DNA of 64,000 bases, from positions 13,195,953 to 13,259,952 of the forward strand of contig OZ034978.1 in assembly GCA_964030785.1 (NCBI GenBank), in the 5' to 3' direction. The notes under the pieces are model-generated. The model worked only from the letters and a program-made list of their open reading frames with translations, was not told the DNA's origin and did not search any database. The DNA comes from Siderastrea siderea. Its lineage: Eukaryota; Cnidaria; Anthozoa; Scleractinia; Rhizangiidae. A program made the position numbers and the translations under genes. Shown here one piece after another: positions 1 through 10,883 of this stretch; positions within the stretch are counted from its first letter, which is position 1; every line of letters begins with the position of its first letter.

Positions 1-1203
1 CATAAGGGGATCACTGCAACCACTGCTGACGGTCTCATAAGATTTTGACTTTGGATCTGTAACTTTCTTTGCTTTCACAGCATTCACAAATTTGACAATA
101 TGAGGCCATACTTCAAGTGCTCGCTCTGCAACTGAAACATTTTCCAGCCACCTGTGTTGGCAGAATTTCAGGGGGAATACACTGCTACCTGTTACTTTAC
201 TGTAGTCATCCCTTCTAGCCGGACTATCTTTAAACAGCCAATAAAGACTTGACAGAGTTTGTTGCACGGTCCATCCTGCTGCCTTACATCCATCCTGAAA
301 GGCGACATGAACAATATGAATGCCACAACTACCAGTGTTAAGAAGGTTGCAGTTGTAGTCATTCTTTAATTCATCCTCTACCATCTTATAAAATTTCCAG
401 TTGACACTGGGCCCGTCCATCGACAGTTGGATCAAATTTCTGAAGGTCAAGTTCTCTTTGCAGGAGTGAAACTTTTCTGGCATATCCTCTGCACTGGCAT
501 GCCCAAGGAATTCAGAACCATAGTAACGAGTTTCCACCTTATCATGATTCCAAATGCGAACATGAAAATCCATCTGCTTCTTTTGTAGTTGATGATTCAA
601 ACTTTCATCAAACAAAAGCACATAACCATCTGCAGACTTGACTTTTTCCTTTAGAAGACTCTTGAAATGCGGCGCAATCCCAAAGCAAGTAAGATATGAG
701 GCCTTTTTTTCCCTGCAGGTAAACCTCTTGGCTATGTCACTGTCTGGAAACATTTGCTGCACCAAAAAATTTATATCTTCACAAGATTTATATGAGAAAT
801 GGCTGCTATTTACTTTTAGCGCCCACCAAATTTCAGCAGTTAAAGAATCATTCCGTGTCAAGAAGGCTGACATACCTGCTGGTGCACTCCCACGATTACT
901 TGATGTGGATGTGGTCGATCTACAGTCATTGCTTCCAACAGCTGACTGAGAGGCAATAGAAGAACTGCTCGACAAAAGGTTCCTTATGTCACCAGTTGTA
1001 CTTTTTGCCTGCTTTTCGATAAGATTCGTGTGCTTCTTTCCCTTCTCGTGGCTTGCCAATGCTGATTCGCCCATGTTTGACACATCAAACGTCTTCATGC
1101 AAACTTTGCATTTCGCTTTATATTTGTCCCTGTCACGTTCTAACCACAATTTATAGGACAGGTTTTCCAACCAATGTTCACTGAACACGCATTTCCCAGG
1201 CAT
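1..1203 (-). CDS. hAT-family transposase with N-terminal BED-like zinc finger, partial
   Basis: One uninterrupted frame of 401 codons starts with ATG at 1203 and is still open at the left edge. Residues ~29-57 form a zinc-finger-like segment (CKVC followed by SHEKGKKH). A Ser/Thr-rich linker at ~75-110 follows. The rest resembles the catalytic core of hAT-like transposases: YVLLFDES near residue 200 could carry the first catalytic aspartate, and MDGPSVNW and GSCGIHIVH motifs follow. There is no stop or frameshift in what is visible, so the copy may be young or under selection. The C-terminal dimerisation region lies outside the window. A domesticated hAT-derived gene is the alternative, but the terminal repeat at 1636 favours a mobile element. 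Confidence 0.72.
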   Translation of the reverse strand, partial: MPGKCVFSEHWLENLSYKLWLERDRDKYKAKCKVCMKTFDVSNMGESALASHEKGKKHTNLIEKQAKSTTGDIRNLLSSSSSIASQSAVGSNDCRSTTSTSSNRGSAPAGMSAFLTRNDSLTAEIWWALKVNSSHFSYKSCEDINFLVQQMFPDSDIAKRFTCREKKASYLTCFGIAPHFKSLLKEKVKSADGYVLLFDESLNHQLQKKQMDFHVRIWNHDKVETRYYGSEFLGHASAEDMPEKFHSCKENLTFRNLIQLSMDGPSVNWKFYKMVEDELKNDYNCNLLNTGSCGIHIVHVAFQDGCKAAGWTVQQTLSSLYWLFKDSPARRDDYSKVTGSSVFPLKFCQHRWLENVSVAERALEVWPHIVKFVNAVKAKKVTDPKSKSYETVSSGCSDPLM

Positions 1204-1636
1204 GTTGCCAAAAACAGTGCAAAATTCGTACGCACTGACCGATAATCGTTACAGAATCGCACAAAATGCCAACTCACTAACGCACGTGAAGGTACTCATG
1301 CGCATGAGCGCATGAGGATACATGAGCTTTCTATCCATTTTTGCACCTGAGCCCGCATTTTTTTCTATCCAGTGGCACGATCAACATGATTGAACTCCAT
1401 GCCACTCGCAATGAGGCTGTAAAATTCATACGGTCAAAGCAATAAACCGCTACTAAATAGATATCCGAAAATAATACTGCAGACAATTGTTTTTAAAGAA
1501 AACTTTATTACAGGATTTTAAAGATTTCCAGGACTTTCCAGGACCTGCATTTATTTTCCAGGACTTTCCAGTCCTGGAAAATGCCAGAATAAAATTCCAG
1601 GACTTTCCAGGATTTCCAGGACCCATACGAACCCTG
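1..1636 (-). mobile_element. hAT-type DNA transposon, 5' part (continues past left edge)
   Basis: Read on the minus strand, the element begins at 1636 with CAGGGTTCGTATGGGTCC, the CAGGG-type end expected of hAT elements. The first ~150 bases (1636-1490) repeat the words CCTGGAAA and TCCTGGAAAG many times, probably subterminal transposase-binding repeats. About 430 bases of leader follow, then the transposase frame at 1203. If 1636 is the true end, 1637-1644 (tgcataac) is one copy of the 8-bp target duplication; the other copy lies outside the window. The element lies beside trichoplein exon 5, in the same orientation, probably within that gene's next intron. That CAGGG ends with CCTGGAAA subterminal words are common in coral hAT elements is from memory. 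Confidence 0.7.
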
Positions 1637-2110
1637 TGCATAACTCGGGGTTGCTTGAACCATGTTAATGCGAGTGTATTATTGACTCGGGCTTCAACAA
1701 CGTATGCACGGCAAAACTCGTTAGTATGTATGAGACTGACAGCTCATTGTTTGCTCTTTACTTGTAGTTATTTTGTTGTTCATTTCTATGTTCGTGAGGC
1801 CTCCAATGTTGTAACATAAGGCATTCGAAATGATCATACATTCATGTCTCGTTTTGCTGACATTTTTTATGTAAGTATGTCCCGGGAAACAAAGCAATGT
1901 TGTTTCAACTTTTACATTGAAAAACAAACAGTCAAAACAAGTATGTGCATTGACCTCACTAGTTTGGTTCACACAACATGACATGTAGCCAAATATTGTG
2001 TCGTGTCTGGCCCTCCCACTCGGTCATTTTAAAAAAAGTCCATAATCTGTATAATTTATGTGATACGGTTACTTAAAGTGTTAAATATATGACAGCATTA
2101 TCTTTGTTAC

Positions 2111-5100
2111 CTCTCTGAGTTCTGGAGCATTTTGTTTCCAATGTTCGTACAATTTTTGCTCTGCAATCTGCAAAGAAAGCACACACACAGGTGTTCCAAG
2201 GTATCTAAAATACAACCCAAAAAGCAGTGTAATTATTTTTAAGTTACACAGTCATGCCATGTATGGCTTTGCATTATCCAATATGTACTCATGGTGAGAT
2301 TGGATCATCACAGTCAAGTGGTCACTTACATAAATTATATACATGACTGTAAAGATTGAAAATCTCAAACCATCCATAAACCCAAAAAGTGGTTGCAGTT
2401 GTTAAGAGTGGTGGTCACTTACAAGAGGTTCCAACTACAGTGGTTTGACTGCGAAAAGTTTGGTATTTTAGAAAACTGGTTGCTTATCGGGGTGTGTGTG
2501 TGTGTGGGGGGGGGGGGGGGGAGGTGCTTTCTTGCAAGAGGTGTTCACAGTGAGAGCTTTGACTGTGTTGCTGTACATCTATAATTTTGTCATGAAAGGA
2601 GTTGTTCATTGTGGTTTGAAATGAGAGCTTATCTAATGGTTTGTCTCACAATTTAGTCACTTTGATGTGCATAGCAACATTTCAATTGCTGTACTGCTGT
2701 TTTTCAACAACCATGGTGCTACACGTTCTTATTATGACACACAGCCAGTCCATAGCATTTGCTGATAAGGACAAGCAGTACAGCTGTCAAAACATCCCAA
2801 TCCACATCAAAGTGGCAAAGTCATGAGACAAACAATTACTGTAACTAGGCTATCAAAGAGAATTCACACCTCTTTTCTTCTGGCCTCTTTGTCTACTTTA
2901 AGTTCATCAGCTCTGAAAATGAAGTACATTGTATGATGACAAATCGATGAAGCCAACTTCTATTAAAACACACTATCTATTACACTGTGCTATGCATGTC
3001 TGTAAGAAGACAACTTTAATGAACTTTAGAGTGTGATAATTTGACCATTTATTTTGACTGAGTGTAAGGCTTCTTCAGATTGAAGTTCTAACTGAGAACA
3101 AAAATTAAACGTTATTATCATTATAAAGACATAAAGTCTTTGTTGTCACTTACAAATTTTATGCTTTACCTTAAGAACAGGTGTATCTATAAAACATGTG
3201 TCCTTGATGTTTATTCTGAGAGCCCAGTGCTATGCTTTGAATTACATCCAATTTTGCGACGCATTTGGTAATATATGTATGGACACTTTAGCACATCCCT
3301 TTGATGTCCATATTAACCCTTTAAACACCAGGAGTGATGAACATCAAATTTCTTCTCATCATGTCAGTGTATTATAACACATGCAGGTCTTGAGAATTAT
3401 TTTAGCACATGATCACCAATTGAAAGATGACTTGAGTTCTCCCAACTAGTAATCAATAAAATCTATGGAGACTAGTAAGGAGAATTTGTATAATGATGTT
3501 GGGGCTTAAAGGGTTGACCCTTTAAGTCCCAACATCAACTTACATAATTTAATAATTTATAATAATAATAATAATTTACTATTAATTTTATTTAATATTA
3601 TTAATTTATTAATAATAATTTATTATTCTCTTCAATGGCCTCCATATATTTCTTATTAGACAAGTTGGGAGAATTTCGTTAACAAACAAGACATTTCATA
3701 TTTGGTGATCATTTCCTTTTATTCTCATGACCTGTGTGTTTGAAGATTTTGTGTCATTCTAATGAGAAATAAGACACTGGTCGCCATTGGGACTTTATAA
3801 AGGGTTAAGCAGGTTACACAGTATTTATTGAAAAGATGTACACTCTATGTACACACTGTAAACTCTATCCACCAACCTCTCTTTCATTTGTAAGAGTCTA
3901 CCAGCACCACCAAGTCTTTTTTCTTTCATCTCTGCCTAAAAATCAGAATTATAAAAATTATATTAAATAGTACAGACTGAATGAGAATAAATAAATGTAC
4001 CTCAGTTCTAATCTTTTAGCAAAAGACAACAAAGGAGCCATCAGAATTCACTTAAACGTTGCTGATATATGGAGGGTATTACTGACACAGCAGAGCAAAG
4101 ATATGAATTTTATTTTCGAATGGTAGAAACAATATTTCAGGAGCAAGCTCAGCAAGTAAAATATTGTTTTTTACCACAAGAAAATAGCATTCATACATGT
4201 ATGTTCAAGCCACCATGATATTTTCTATTAATTTATTATGTACTATTATAGAAGAATGTTTTTGCACAAACAACAGTGTAGAAAGGGGGAAATGACATCA
4301 TCAATATCCTCACTAGTGAGGATATGGAAAATACGCCACTTGAGACCCAGATATAATTTCATGTGAACTTTAAGAGTGGTCTATTTTCCACTGAAACACT
4401 CTTGTCTACATAATAAAAGACAATAAGAAGTTACCCTTGAGCCCAAAATAAAAACACAATTTTTACACCCAGTTTACATCAATCTACCTCATATTCCTTG
4501 GTTTCCTTTAACAACATTTCAGAGAGTTTCTTTCTTCTGTTCTCTAATCTGAGCTGTTTGTCTTGTTTGTCATGTTCTTTGTATAGACCATCCAGTGCTT
4601 GCATGCTGGTAAGAAATTTAAATCTAGTTTAATTATCTACAGACTGAGATAAAGCACATTCTAACATATACATGTATCACAGGAACAAAGTTAAAGAATC
4701 ATATTCACCTACGGAAAGTAAACAGTGTTTTCAATGCAGACACATATGCTGACCTGAGGCATGGTTTAGAGGTATACAGGTAAAAATTTAATACAAGTAT
4801 TAAGGCTTAGGTAAAGGTGTTGTTTCAGGGTGCAATTTTTCCTGCAAGGAGACTTGCAATGCAATGTTGACAGAACATTGCAAGACAATTGCAGAATAAG
4901 ATTTATATAACTTTTCCATATGCTGTGATGCATACAGTAAGTATCCGTTGCAAATTTTAATAAATGGCCCATGTATTGCGGCACGTGTGGACGTCTGAAA
5001 TTATGCTTTGAATCAGTTTTTAGCAGACTGTTACCACATGAGTGTGCACATGAGTGTTTTAAAACTTGATTGGGGAAATATGATTTGATTGTCACGATTC

Positions 5101-8100
5101 GACTCAGTGATCGAGAAATGGAAAGTAAAACTCGACTTAAAAATGAGTTTAAAAGGGTACCTCTTAGTCAATTCAACTTAGTTAGTAAAAAAAGGTAATA
5201 CCTTAAATAGAAGACAAAGTTTGAAATGAGTAACCCATGTAAAAATAAAAATGAAGGTAATTCGAAATGAAAATAAATTATGATCAAACTAAATGGAAAG
5301 GAAACCATTGCACTGAGTCAATGCACTCTTGGCTAGAGTCATATTTTAAGTAAAATGTGACAGCCTGTTAGATTTGTCAAAATGATTGCATGATTTTATT
5401 CATGTGAATGTGCTGTAGGTAATTTATCTGTGCTTTTTCATCGCTAGTTAAAATGTTGAGCTTCCAAACTTAACATGTTTACGATTTATGGTTGCGTTAA
5501 AGATCAATTTCCTCATTTTCTGATATGCAAAAGTTGGCCTGTCAAAAAATCTTTTGGAAATTAAGCTCCTTTCCAATAAAAGACAAAACGAAACATGTAA
5601 TAATCAATTCAAAGTTTTTGAAACTTTAATAGACCAATACAGTCACATCAACAACAAACGAAACATGTCATAATCAGAACTTACAACAATACACTCATAT
5701 TATTAAACAAAGATCACACAATCTTACGTATCTTACGTTCAAACATCCTACATGCAGTCGACCAGCAGGTTTAAAATCAAACAACAAAAACATGTTTATC
5801 TGGTTTTTAGCTGTTTTATAAGCAAAGATTGTGCTAAACCAGAGTGCCAGGCATTTAGTCTATGTCAACATGCCTGGCAGCCGGGCACAGTTTTGAAAAA
5901 GCTTCCTGCCCAGTACTCTGGTTTTGGAGAACCATCCAAGTTTGAAATACATGTAGAGTCAACCCTAATATCAAGGGCTTACTAACTTTATATGGCAGTG
6001 GTTAGTGATTCAAAACAATCGTGGCCGGTTTTTGGGCCACATTTCTGGCAGAATAACAACTCTACAGCATCTGACGGCTCTCGTCAGACGGGGATCAAGC
6101 AAGCTTGCAATTTATAGAAAGCTCAGAAAATTCGCCAACTACAAAACCAAATTGGTCTTTTGCAGTGTTCTCCTTATCAGGCGGTAACCGGTAAAATTTA
6201 CCGCTTGTAGCACCGCTTGTTACCGGTTAGCCGGAACAACAATTAGAAACATCCAACAGTTTGGGATCGTGAAAGATTTATTATCGGATTGAATTATGAA
6301 AAGATGTATGTCAGTCGTACTACGTACTACGTAACTTTTCTAATTGCCCATGCGTTTGTACAATATTCGACGAAGCCTTATCATCCCGATATTTCTAAGT
6401 TCGTTAGATAATCGTCTCTACCTTAGTATGATGTTCGTCGTATCTTTTTAACATTTCTCCGTATGCTAGTACATTCCTAGGGTATAAGTCTTCTCGACAT
6501 TTTCTGTGCGACAGTATGTATATCAGTGTTGTAAGGTCTTATCTTCTCGACTGGACAATTCTCTGTACTAGTGTATTCTTAATTAAAAATGTTGTTAGTT
6601 GTATCTCCTTAACATTTCTCCATACGTTAGCATTGTTCTAAGATATTAGTGTTATCTTTATGACGTCTATATCCGTACGCTGGTTTGTTCGTAAGGTCCT
6701 CTTAGTATTGTCTTCTCCTCGACGTTCTTTGTTTACGCCTTTGTAAGGAGTACAATGTATGCCTTAATCTTTTAGGCATTTCTCCGTACGTTTTTTAGGT
6801 TGCTGTAAGCTTTTTCTTCTCGACATTTATTTGTACGTTAATACGTTCCTTGTAACAGGAATCGCAAACGTCAACTGTTTTGAAGGGTTTTCGAGACGTG
6901 TGTGAGCCTAGTGTCATGCCGGCAACATTACAGGTCTCATGACGACAATTCCACTCCAGGGTAGAAAAAAGATTCTCAACAGGGCTGCTTTACCGGTCTA
7001 AAAAACTGACTTACCTGTTACCCTGAAAACTAGGGAGAACACTGCTTTTGCATTGCTTGGTAGTTCTAAAGAAACTTTGAATACTCCCAGGACCTTTGAA
7101 TGAGAAGTTCTGTCCAAATTCTGTGTGTTTCTGACTGGTGGTTCTAGCCTCAAAAATTTCGAAGTGACATGAACATGGCGATTTTCTAGTTGCACAAGCT
7201 CAGAAAATTTGACAACTACAAAACCAAATTGATCTTTTGAATTGCTTGATAATTCTAAACAAATTTCTAATACTCCCAGGACGTTTGAATGAGAAGTTCC
7301 CTCCAAATTCTGTGCTTTTCTGACTGGTGGGTCTAGCCACAAATAATTCTAGGTGTCACAAACATTTGCGATTTTCTAGACAGCACGCACAAGCTCGGAA
7401 AACCCATCCACTACAAAACCAAAATACTTTTCTTAATCGCTTTCCAATTCTAAACATATATCAAATACTTTCAGAACATGTATTAGAATAAGCCTTTCCG
7501 TCAAAATCCTTCGAAAATTTTGGACTGTCAGTTGCTGGGTATCTAGACACTGCCAAACTTTAACCCTCCCCCCCCCCCAATCCCCCAGGCCCATCCCCAA
7601 ACATTTGAACCATTGAAGTTTAGGTTATTCAAAATGTCCCATCCCCCAGGCCAAACAAGTTGTACAACTGCCCTTTGCCCCATCATACTGTTACCTATTT
7701 ACTTTAAAGCCCTTATATCCACACAAAGATTTTGGGAGTCCCTTGTTTTTAACCCACTAACATACAAAGCACAGTTTCAGTTTCCCTCTCGGCAATGATT
7801 TTGATTGAGGAAACCACCCAACACTTAACATGAAAGCCAATTTCCCACTCCAAAACAAATGTTGATGTCAAATTCCCCACCCCGTGGAGAGAGTGATGAA
7901 TCAAATACCTGGGGAATCCTGGGGGGGGGGGGGGATGTTAATGTCTCAAATGAATTTGATCCTGGCCATGACAAACACGTTTCTACATTGGCCACTAAGT
8001 CCTGTCCAAGGATTAATGGCAAACCATCAACATTTTCGCTAGATGTTATAAATTCAGCTACTCTTTCTAAGAAACAAATTGAACTCCATAGAAATAATTT

Positions 8101-8637
8101 AAGAGAATAGAACTTTAAAGATCTGAGCTTGTAACCAAGGAGACAAATATTAGTTAATAAACGTTAAGATTATTATTATTAAGCTAAAATTTAAAACCTT
8201 GTTTATATGCTAGCCTTCCAGTAAAATATAACTTAAAAATTAACAAAGCTATTATGTTTATATTTACGTGGTCAGCATTTTGATCTTGTGTGGTAACGTC
8301 AAAGGAACATAAACATACAGGTTCCCAAGGTTTAAGTTCAAGAATAGAGCTCACAAAAGGACAAATTTGAAGCTACTTTAGTTAAATACAACGGTAAGAA
8401 TTTCACACTAAAGTATTAATATTTGAATCATCTGTCAGCTCACCTTTCTTCGTATGATTCTCTTGATCCCCATACCCTTTGCTTCGTGGTTTCCACGTTA
8501 GATCTATCAAAATATCTCGCATTTTTACCCCAAGCTTCCCTTCTGTCTGCTTCAAACTGGTTTCTGCGAACAAGAAGGCCTTCATTTCTATTTTTGTAGT
8601 TTTTGAGCCAGTATGGTTGTAACGTTGGAAGCGCCAT
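2111..8637 (-). CDS. TCHP: Trichoplein (TCHP), exons 1-5, 3' part outside window
   Basis: Exons (minus): 8637-8444, 4605-4488, 3935-3877, 2912-2870 and 2167-2111. All junctions are GT-AG and all phases join, giving 157 codons. The N-terminus begins MALPTLQPYW and exon 5 encodes IAEQKLYEHWKQNAPELRE; both match vertebrate trichoplein closely in sequence and spacing (recognised from memory). Trichoplein is a coiled-coil protein that binds keratin filaments and works at centrioles/basal bodies, where with Aurora A it restrains primary cilium assembly. The visible part is Lys/Glu/Arg-rich helical sequence, as expected. The start is fixed by homology at MALPTL. The next exon (expected DLHQKHV-like sequence) is not seen between 2110 and the hAT element, so the element probably lies in intron 5. 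Intron 1 (8443-4606) carries the split tandem repeat at 6.1-7.6 kb. Confidence 0.9.
3313..3808. mobile_element. Two abutting MITEs with TTAACCCTTTAA ends
   Basis: Copy 1 runs from TTAACCCTTTAA at 3313 to GGGGCTTAAAGGGTT at 3515. Copy 2 starts immediately with the inverse end (ACCCTTTAAGTCCCAACATC) and closes with GACTTTATAAAGGGTTAA at 3808. Both share an inner phrase about TCATGACCTG / GATCACCA. Copy 2 holds an AT-only stretch (3540-3625). The same ends recur at 32273-32736 and, degraded, near 29460 and 22790, so this is a dispersed non-autonomous family. It lies in a trichoplein intron. Confidence 0.6.
4110..4420. mobile_element. MITE copy (ACACTCTTGTCT ends)
   Basis: The segment closely resembles 32375-32618: both hold the phrases TTTTTGCACAAACAACAGT, GAGGATATGGAAAATACGCC and GAGTGGTCTATTTTCCACT. 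The right end (GAAACACTCTTGTCTACATA) pairs with a diverged inverse at 4236 (TTATTATGTACTATTATAG). It lies in the trichoplein intron between exons 2 and 3 and has no coding capacity. Confidence 0.55.
6100..7570. repeat. ~196-bp tandem repeat, three diverged units, one split by an insertion
   Basis: Recurring landmarks are AAGCTC(A/G)GAAAA at 6119, 7195 and 7391, ACTACAAAACCAAA at 6139, 7215 and 7410, and ACTCCCAGGAC(C/G)TTTGAA at 7083 and 7274. The spacing is about 195 bases once the insertion at 6163-7044 is removed. Unit A is 6100-6162 plus 7045-7170, unit B about 7171-7365, and unit C about 7366-7560. Unit C is the most diverged. No frame is conserved. It lies within trichoplein intron 1. 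Confidence 0.65.
6163..7044. mobile_element. 882-bp TIR element inserted in the 196-bp repeat
   Basis: The ends are CAGTGTTCTCC at 6163 and its exact inverse GGAGAACACTG ending at 7044. Similarity continues inward through a GGTAAC(C/A)GGTAA block. CTTTTG directly flanks both sides (6157-6162 and 7045-7050), and the uninterrupted neighbouring unit at about 7234 has CTTTTG once. The interior is non-coding. From 6310 to 6860 it reads as a decayed ~60-bp tandem array of phrases such as TTCTCGACATTT, CATTTCTCCGTACG and GTAAGGTCTT. CAGTG ends suggest a hAT-like element, but a 6-bp duplication is shorter than the usual 8. Confidence 0.7.
7571..8443. other. Intronic stretch with C/G runs, no gene seen
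   Basis: This part of trichoplein intron 1 has a poly-C run near 7566 and a poly-G run at 7920. Short frames at 7613-7798 and 7859-8110 have no recognisable domain. They read like decayed repeat sequence rather than exons: no good splice sites, proline/glycine-biased translation. Confidence 0.4.
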
Positions 8638-8748
8638 TTTGTTTGGAATTTACTGCACGAGATCGAGGCAACAAATTTATGCAAAAGCATACAATCGGAA
8701 TAGCAAATTAGGTACAAATAACCAGAAAATAACCACGTATGATCACTA

Positions 8749-8753
8749 GCCGA

Positions 8754-8804
<51 letters not shown>

Positions 8805-8851
8805 AAATCCGGAGAGCTTGCACAAGCTCTGAATAATCCCGGGTCTCGGCA
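8749..8851 (+). tRNA. tRNA-Phe (GAA) with a 30-nt insertion in the T-loop
   Basis: The acceptor arms GCCGAGA and TCTCGGC pair over 7 bp, with A as discriminator. The D-stem is GCTC/GAGC and box A is TAGCTCAGTTGG. The anticodon arm TCAGA-CTGAAGA-TCTGA gives anticodon GAA. The T-stem CCTGG/CCGGG pairs with one G-U. The T-loop should be 7 nt (TTCAATC) but here spans 37 nt; the extra 30 nt contain an 8-bp perfect hairpin, AGAGCTTG-CA-CAAGCTCT. The box B word GGTTCAAATCC is still intact because the insertion supplies its second half. An oligo-T terminator begins at 8856. The gene is divergent from trichoplein, 111 bp from its start codon. It could be a transcribable pseudogene or a precursor with an unusual processing step. 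Confidence 0.8.
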
Positions 8852-8863
8852 GTTGTTTTTTTT

Positions 8864-10880
8864 TCCTCTTTTTCCTTTTCTTTAGTTTTTTTCCCTTTTT
8901 TATGCTTCAAGAAGCGCTGTTCGCTCATTTACATCGCAGACCGATCTCTTTCTCAAAATGTTTTTTAACCTCAAGTGATGTCAAATTATTTTTCTCTAAC
9001 TAAAAACATTTGCAGTACGAAGTCGAATTAGCGAAAAGAAAAGAGAGAAATACTTTAAAAAACAAACAAACACACACACAAAGAATGAAAGGTTTCCTTT
9101 CCTTTCCTATGTGGGGACCGGATCAGATTCTAAGGGGGGGGGGGGGTAGGAATTGTGAAAAAATGAAGAAGAGGCTGGGTGGACTGGTGACACTGGTCCA
9201 TCTGAGCCAATGTGGACCACAGGGCATCCACAACCTTTATGAGTACAACAATATCGCAACAGGTGGTCAAATTCTTTTAAAAAGTTGTTTATTATACCAA
9301 GAGAGGATGTATATCATTTGGTTTCTCTTCCCATTGAGTTCATGTTGCGACTTGATTTTTTTCTTTCTTTTTTCGTTTTCTTGTTATTACGTGTAACTCA
9401 CGGTATTGCTATATACGAATTTTCACATACAAAATATTTGGAGCGACAATAAACTAAACTACAGAAAGACTAACTAGTACGGTATTTACTGAGCGAATTT
9501 GAAAACCCTGGCTACGAGAATTGATTCATCAAAGTCAGATACAATGTTTACTGTTCTTTGATTCGCACAATAAAAAACTGTTTATTCACAAACCTTTGTG
9601 ATCATGAGATTCTGTGCCTATAATATCTACGATTTTGAATATGTCAACGTGTACGTAAAGTACCATTGCGTCACAAGCCCTTTTTAACGGAGAACCCGAA
9701 CAATCTCCGAAAGATTATATTCTGATGCTCCAACAGACTCCACGTCCAAGTGAATGAATTTTGTTGCACTGTATATAGTTTGTGCTTGTCACTCTCGATG
9801 ACGTCTGTTATAACAGAAAATTTTAACAGTCGCTTAGTTTGTGAGAAGATAGCCTCAACAAATTCTCTTAATTAAACAAAATTTAATTTCGTGGGTTAAC
9901 TAAAACACAGGACCCCAGAGCATAATGCAAGAGTTTGTATGGAGAATTAGAACTGAAAATAAAAAGAAAGACAACAGCAAACAAAAATATCGATTCATTT
10001 GCTAAATAAAGTTGACAAAAGGTTGTCTAGTGTTTTTTTCTGCAAATGAATGGTGTTTCTTCGTAATTTGAACAACTTTTCGTCATTTAATCTACTTAGA
10101 AATAATTTATACGTTGTCGAGTCAATGACCTGAGATCGACCAAATTGCAAAGAAACACAGTACCACTACAGGAACTCCAGGCTACGTTTTATGGATTTCA
10201 TTTATGCCTGACTCGATTGTTATTGCTTAGAATATTCAGTTCGATTTCTCCATGCACTGTGGGTCTAACATTATCGACGCTGTGAACTCCTGTGGCTGAT
10301 CAGGGTAGATTTGCAAAATGTAGTTGTGGCAGAAATTTCTTACAGTATCAACGTACATCCTTTTTAAACTTAAGAGCATACTGCCCTGAGCTCAGCCAGT
10401 TTTCAGTATTTCCAACGCATGTCTAATTAAAGAGGCGGAGAATCCGAATATAGATGAGGCTAGGTATACAAATCTTTTAACGGAACTGTTCAAGAGAAGA
10501 GGTTCGTGGTAAGCCCAGAGGACGAATGTTGACTACTCAGTTGACGAGACTCCGCGGTGGGAGTCTTGTTTCCTTTTTTGGTTCTTTTCTTCTCACTTTT
10601 CTAAGACCAAGAAGATCTAAGCATTTGAATAAATATATTTGGTTCCTTATTGGTTCAAATGTCGTTTAACCAATCAGAATCACTCTACCAGATTCTGGGT
10701 AGCTCTACGTCATCAGTGTAACGTGTTCGTAAGTGAATATGACTGGGGTCTGTTTCTCAGGTTACCGTGGGACACTTGCATCCAACTGATGTTCAGCAAT
10801 TCTGCTGACGCAGTGTTATTCTCATACGGAGGCAGGGGCCCATGAACGAACTTCTGACGGAGTGAAATCCAGCCATTCAT
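8864..10880. other. Intergenic region without recognisable genes
   Basis: This is the spacer between the tRNA gene and the 3' end of the tetraspanin. It contains T-rich and A-rich runs, an (AC)n/(CA)n trace near 9070 and a G-run at 9136-9147. The frame at 9010-9396 crosses the G-run and has no domain. I see no gene or intact element. Confidence 0.45.
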
Positions 10881-10883
10881 GCA

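Noticed and set aside
1487..1819. 110-aa plus frame reading FQDFPG repeats
   Set aside because: Translation of the CCTGGAAA subterminal repeats of the hAT element, in the wrong strand for its gene.
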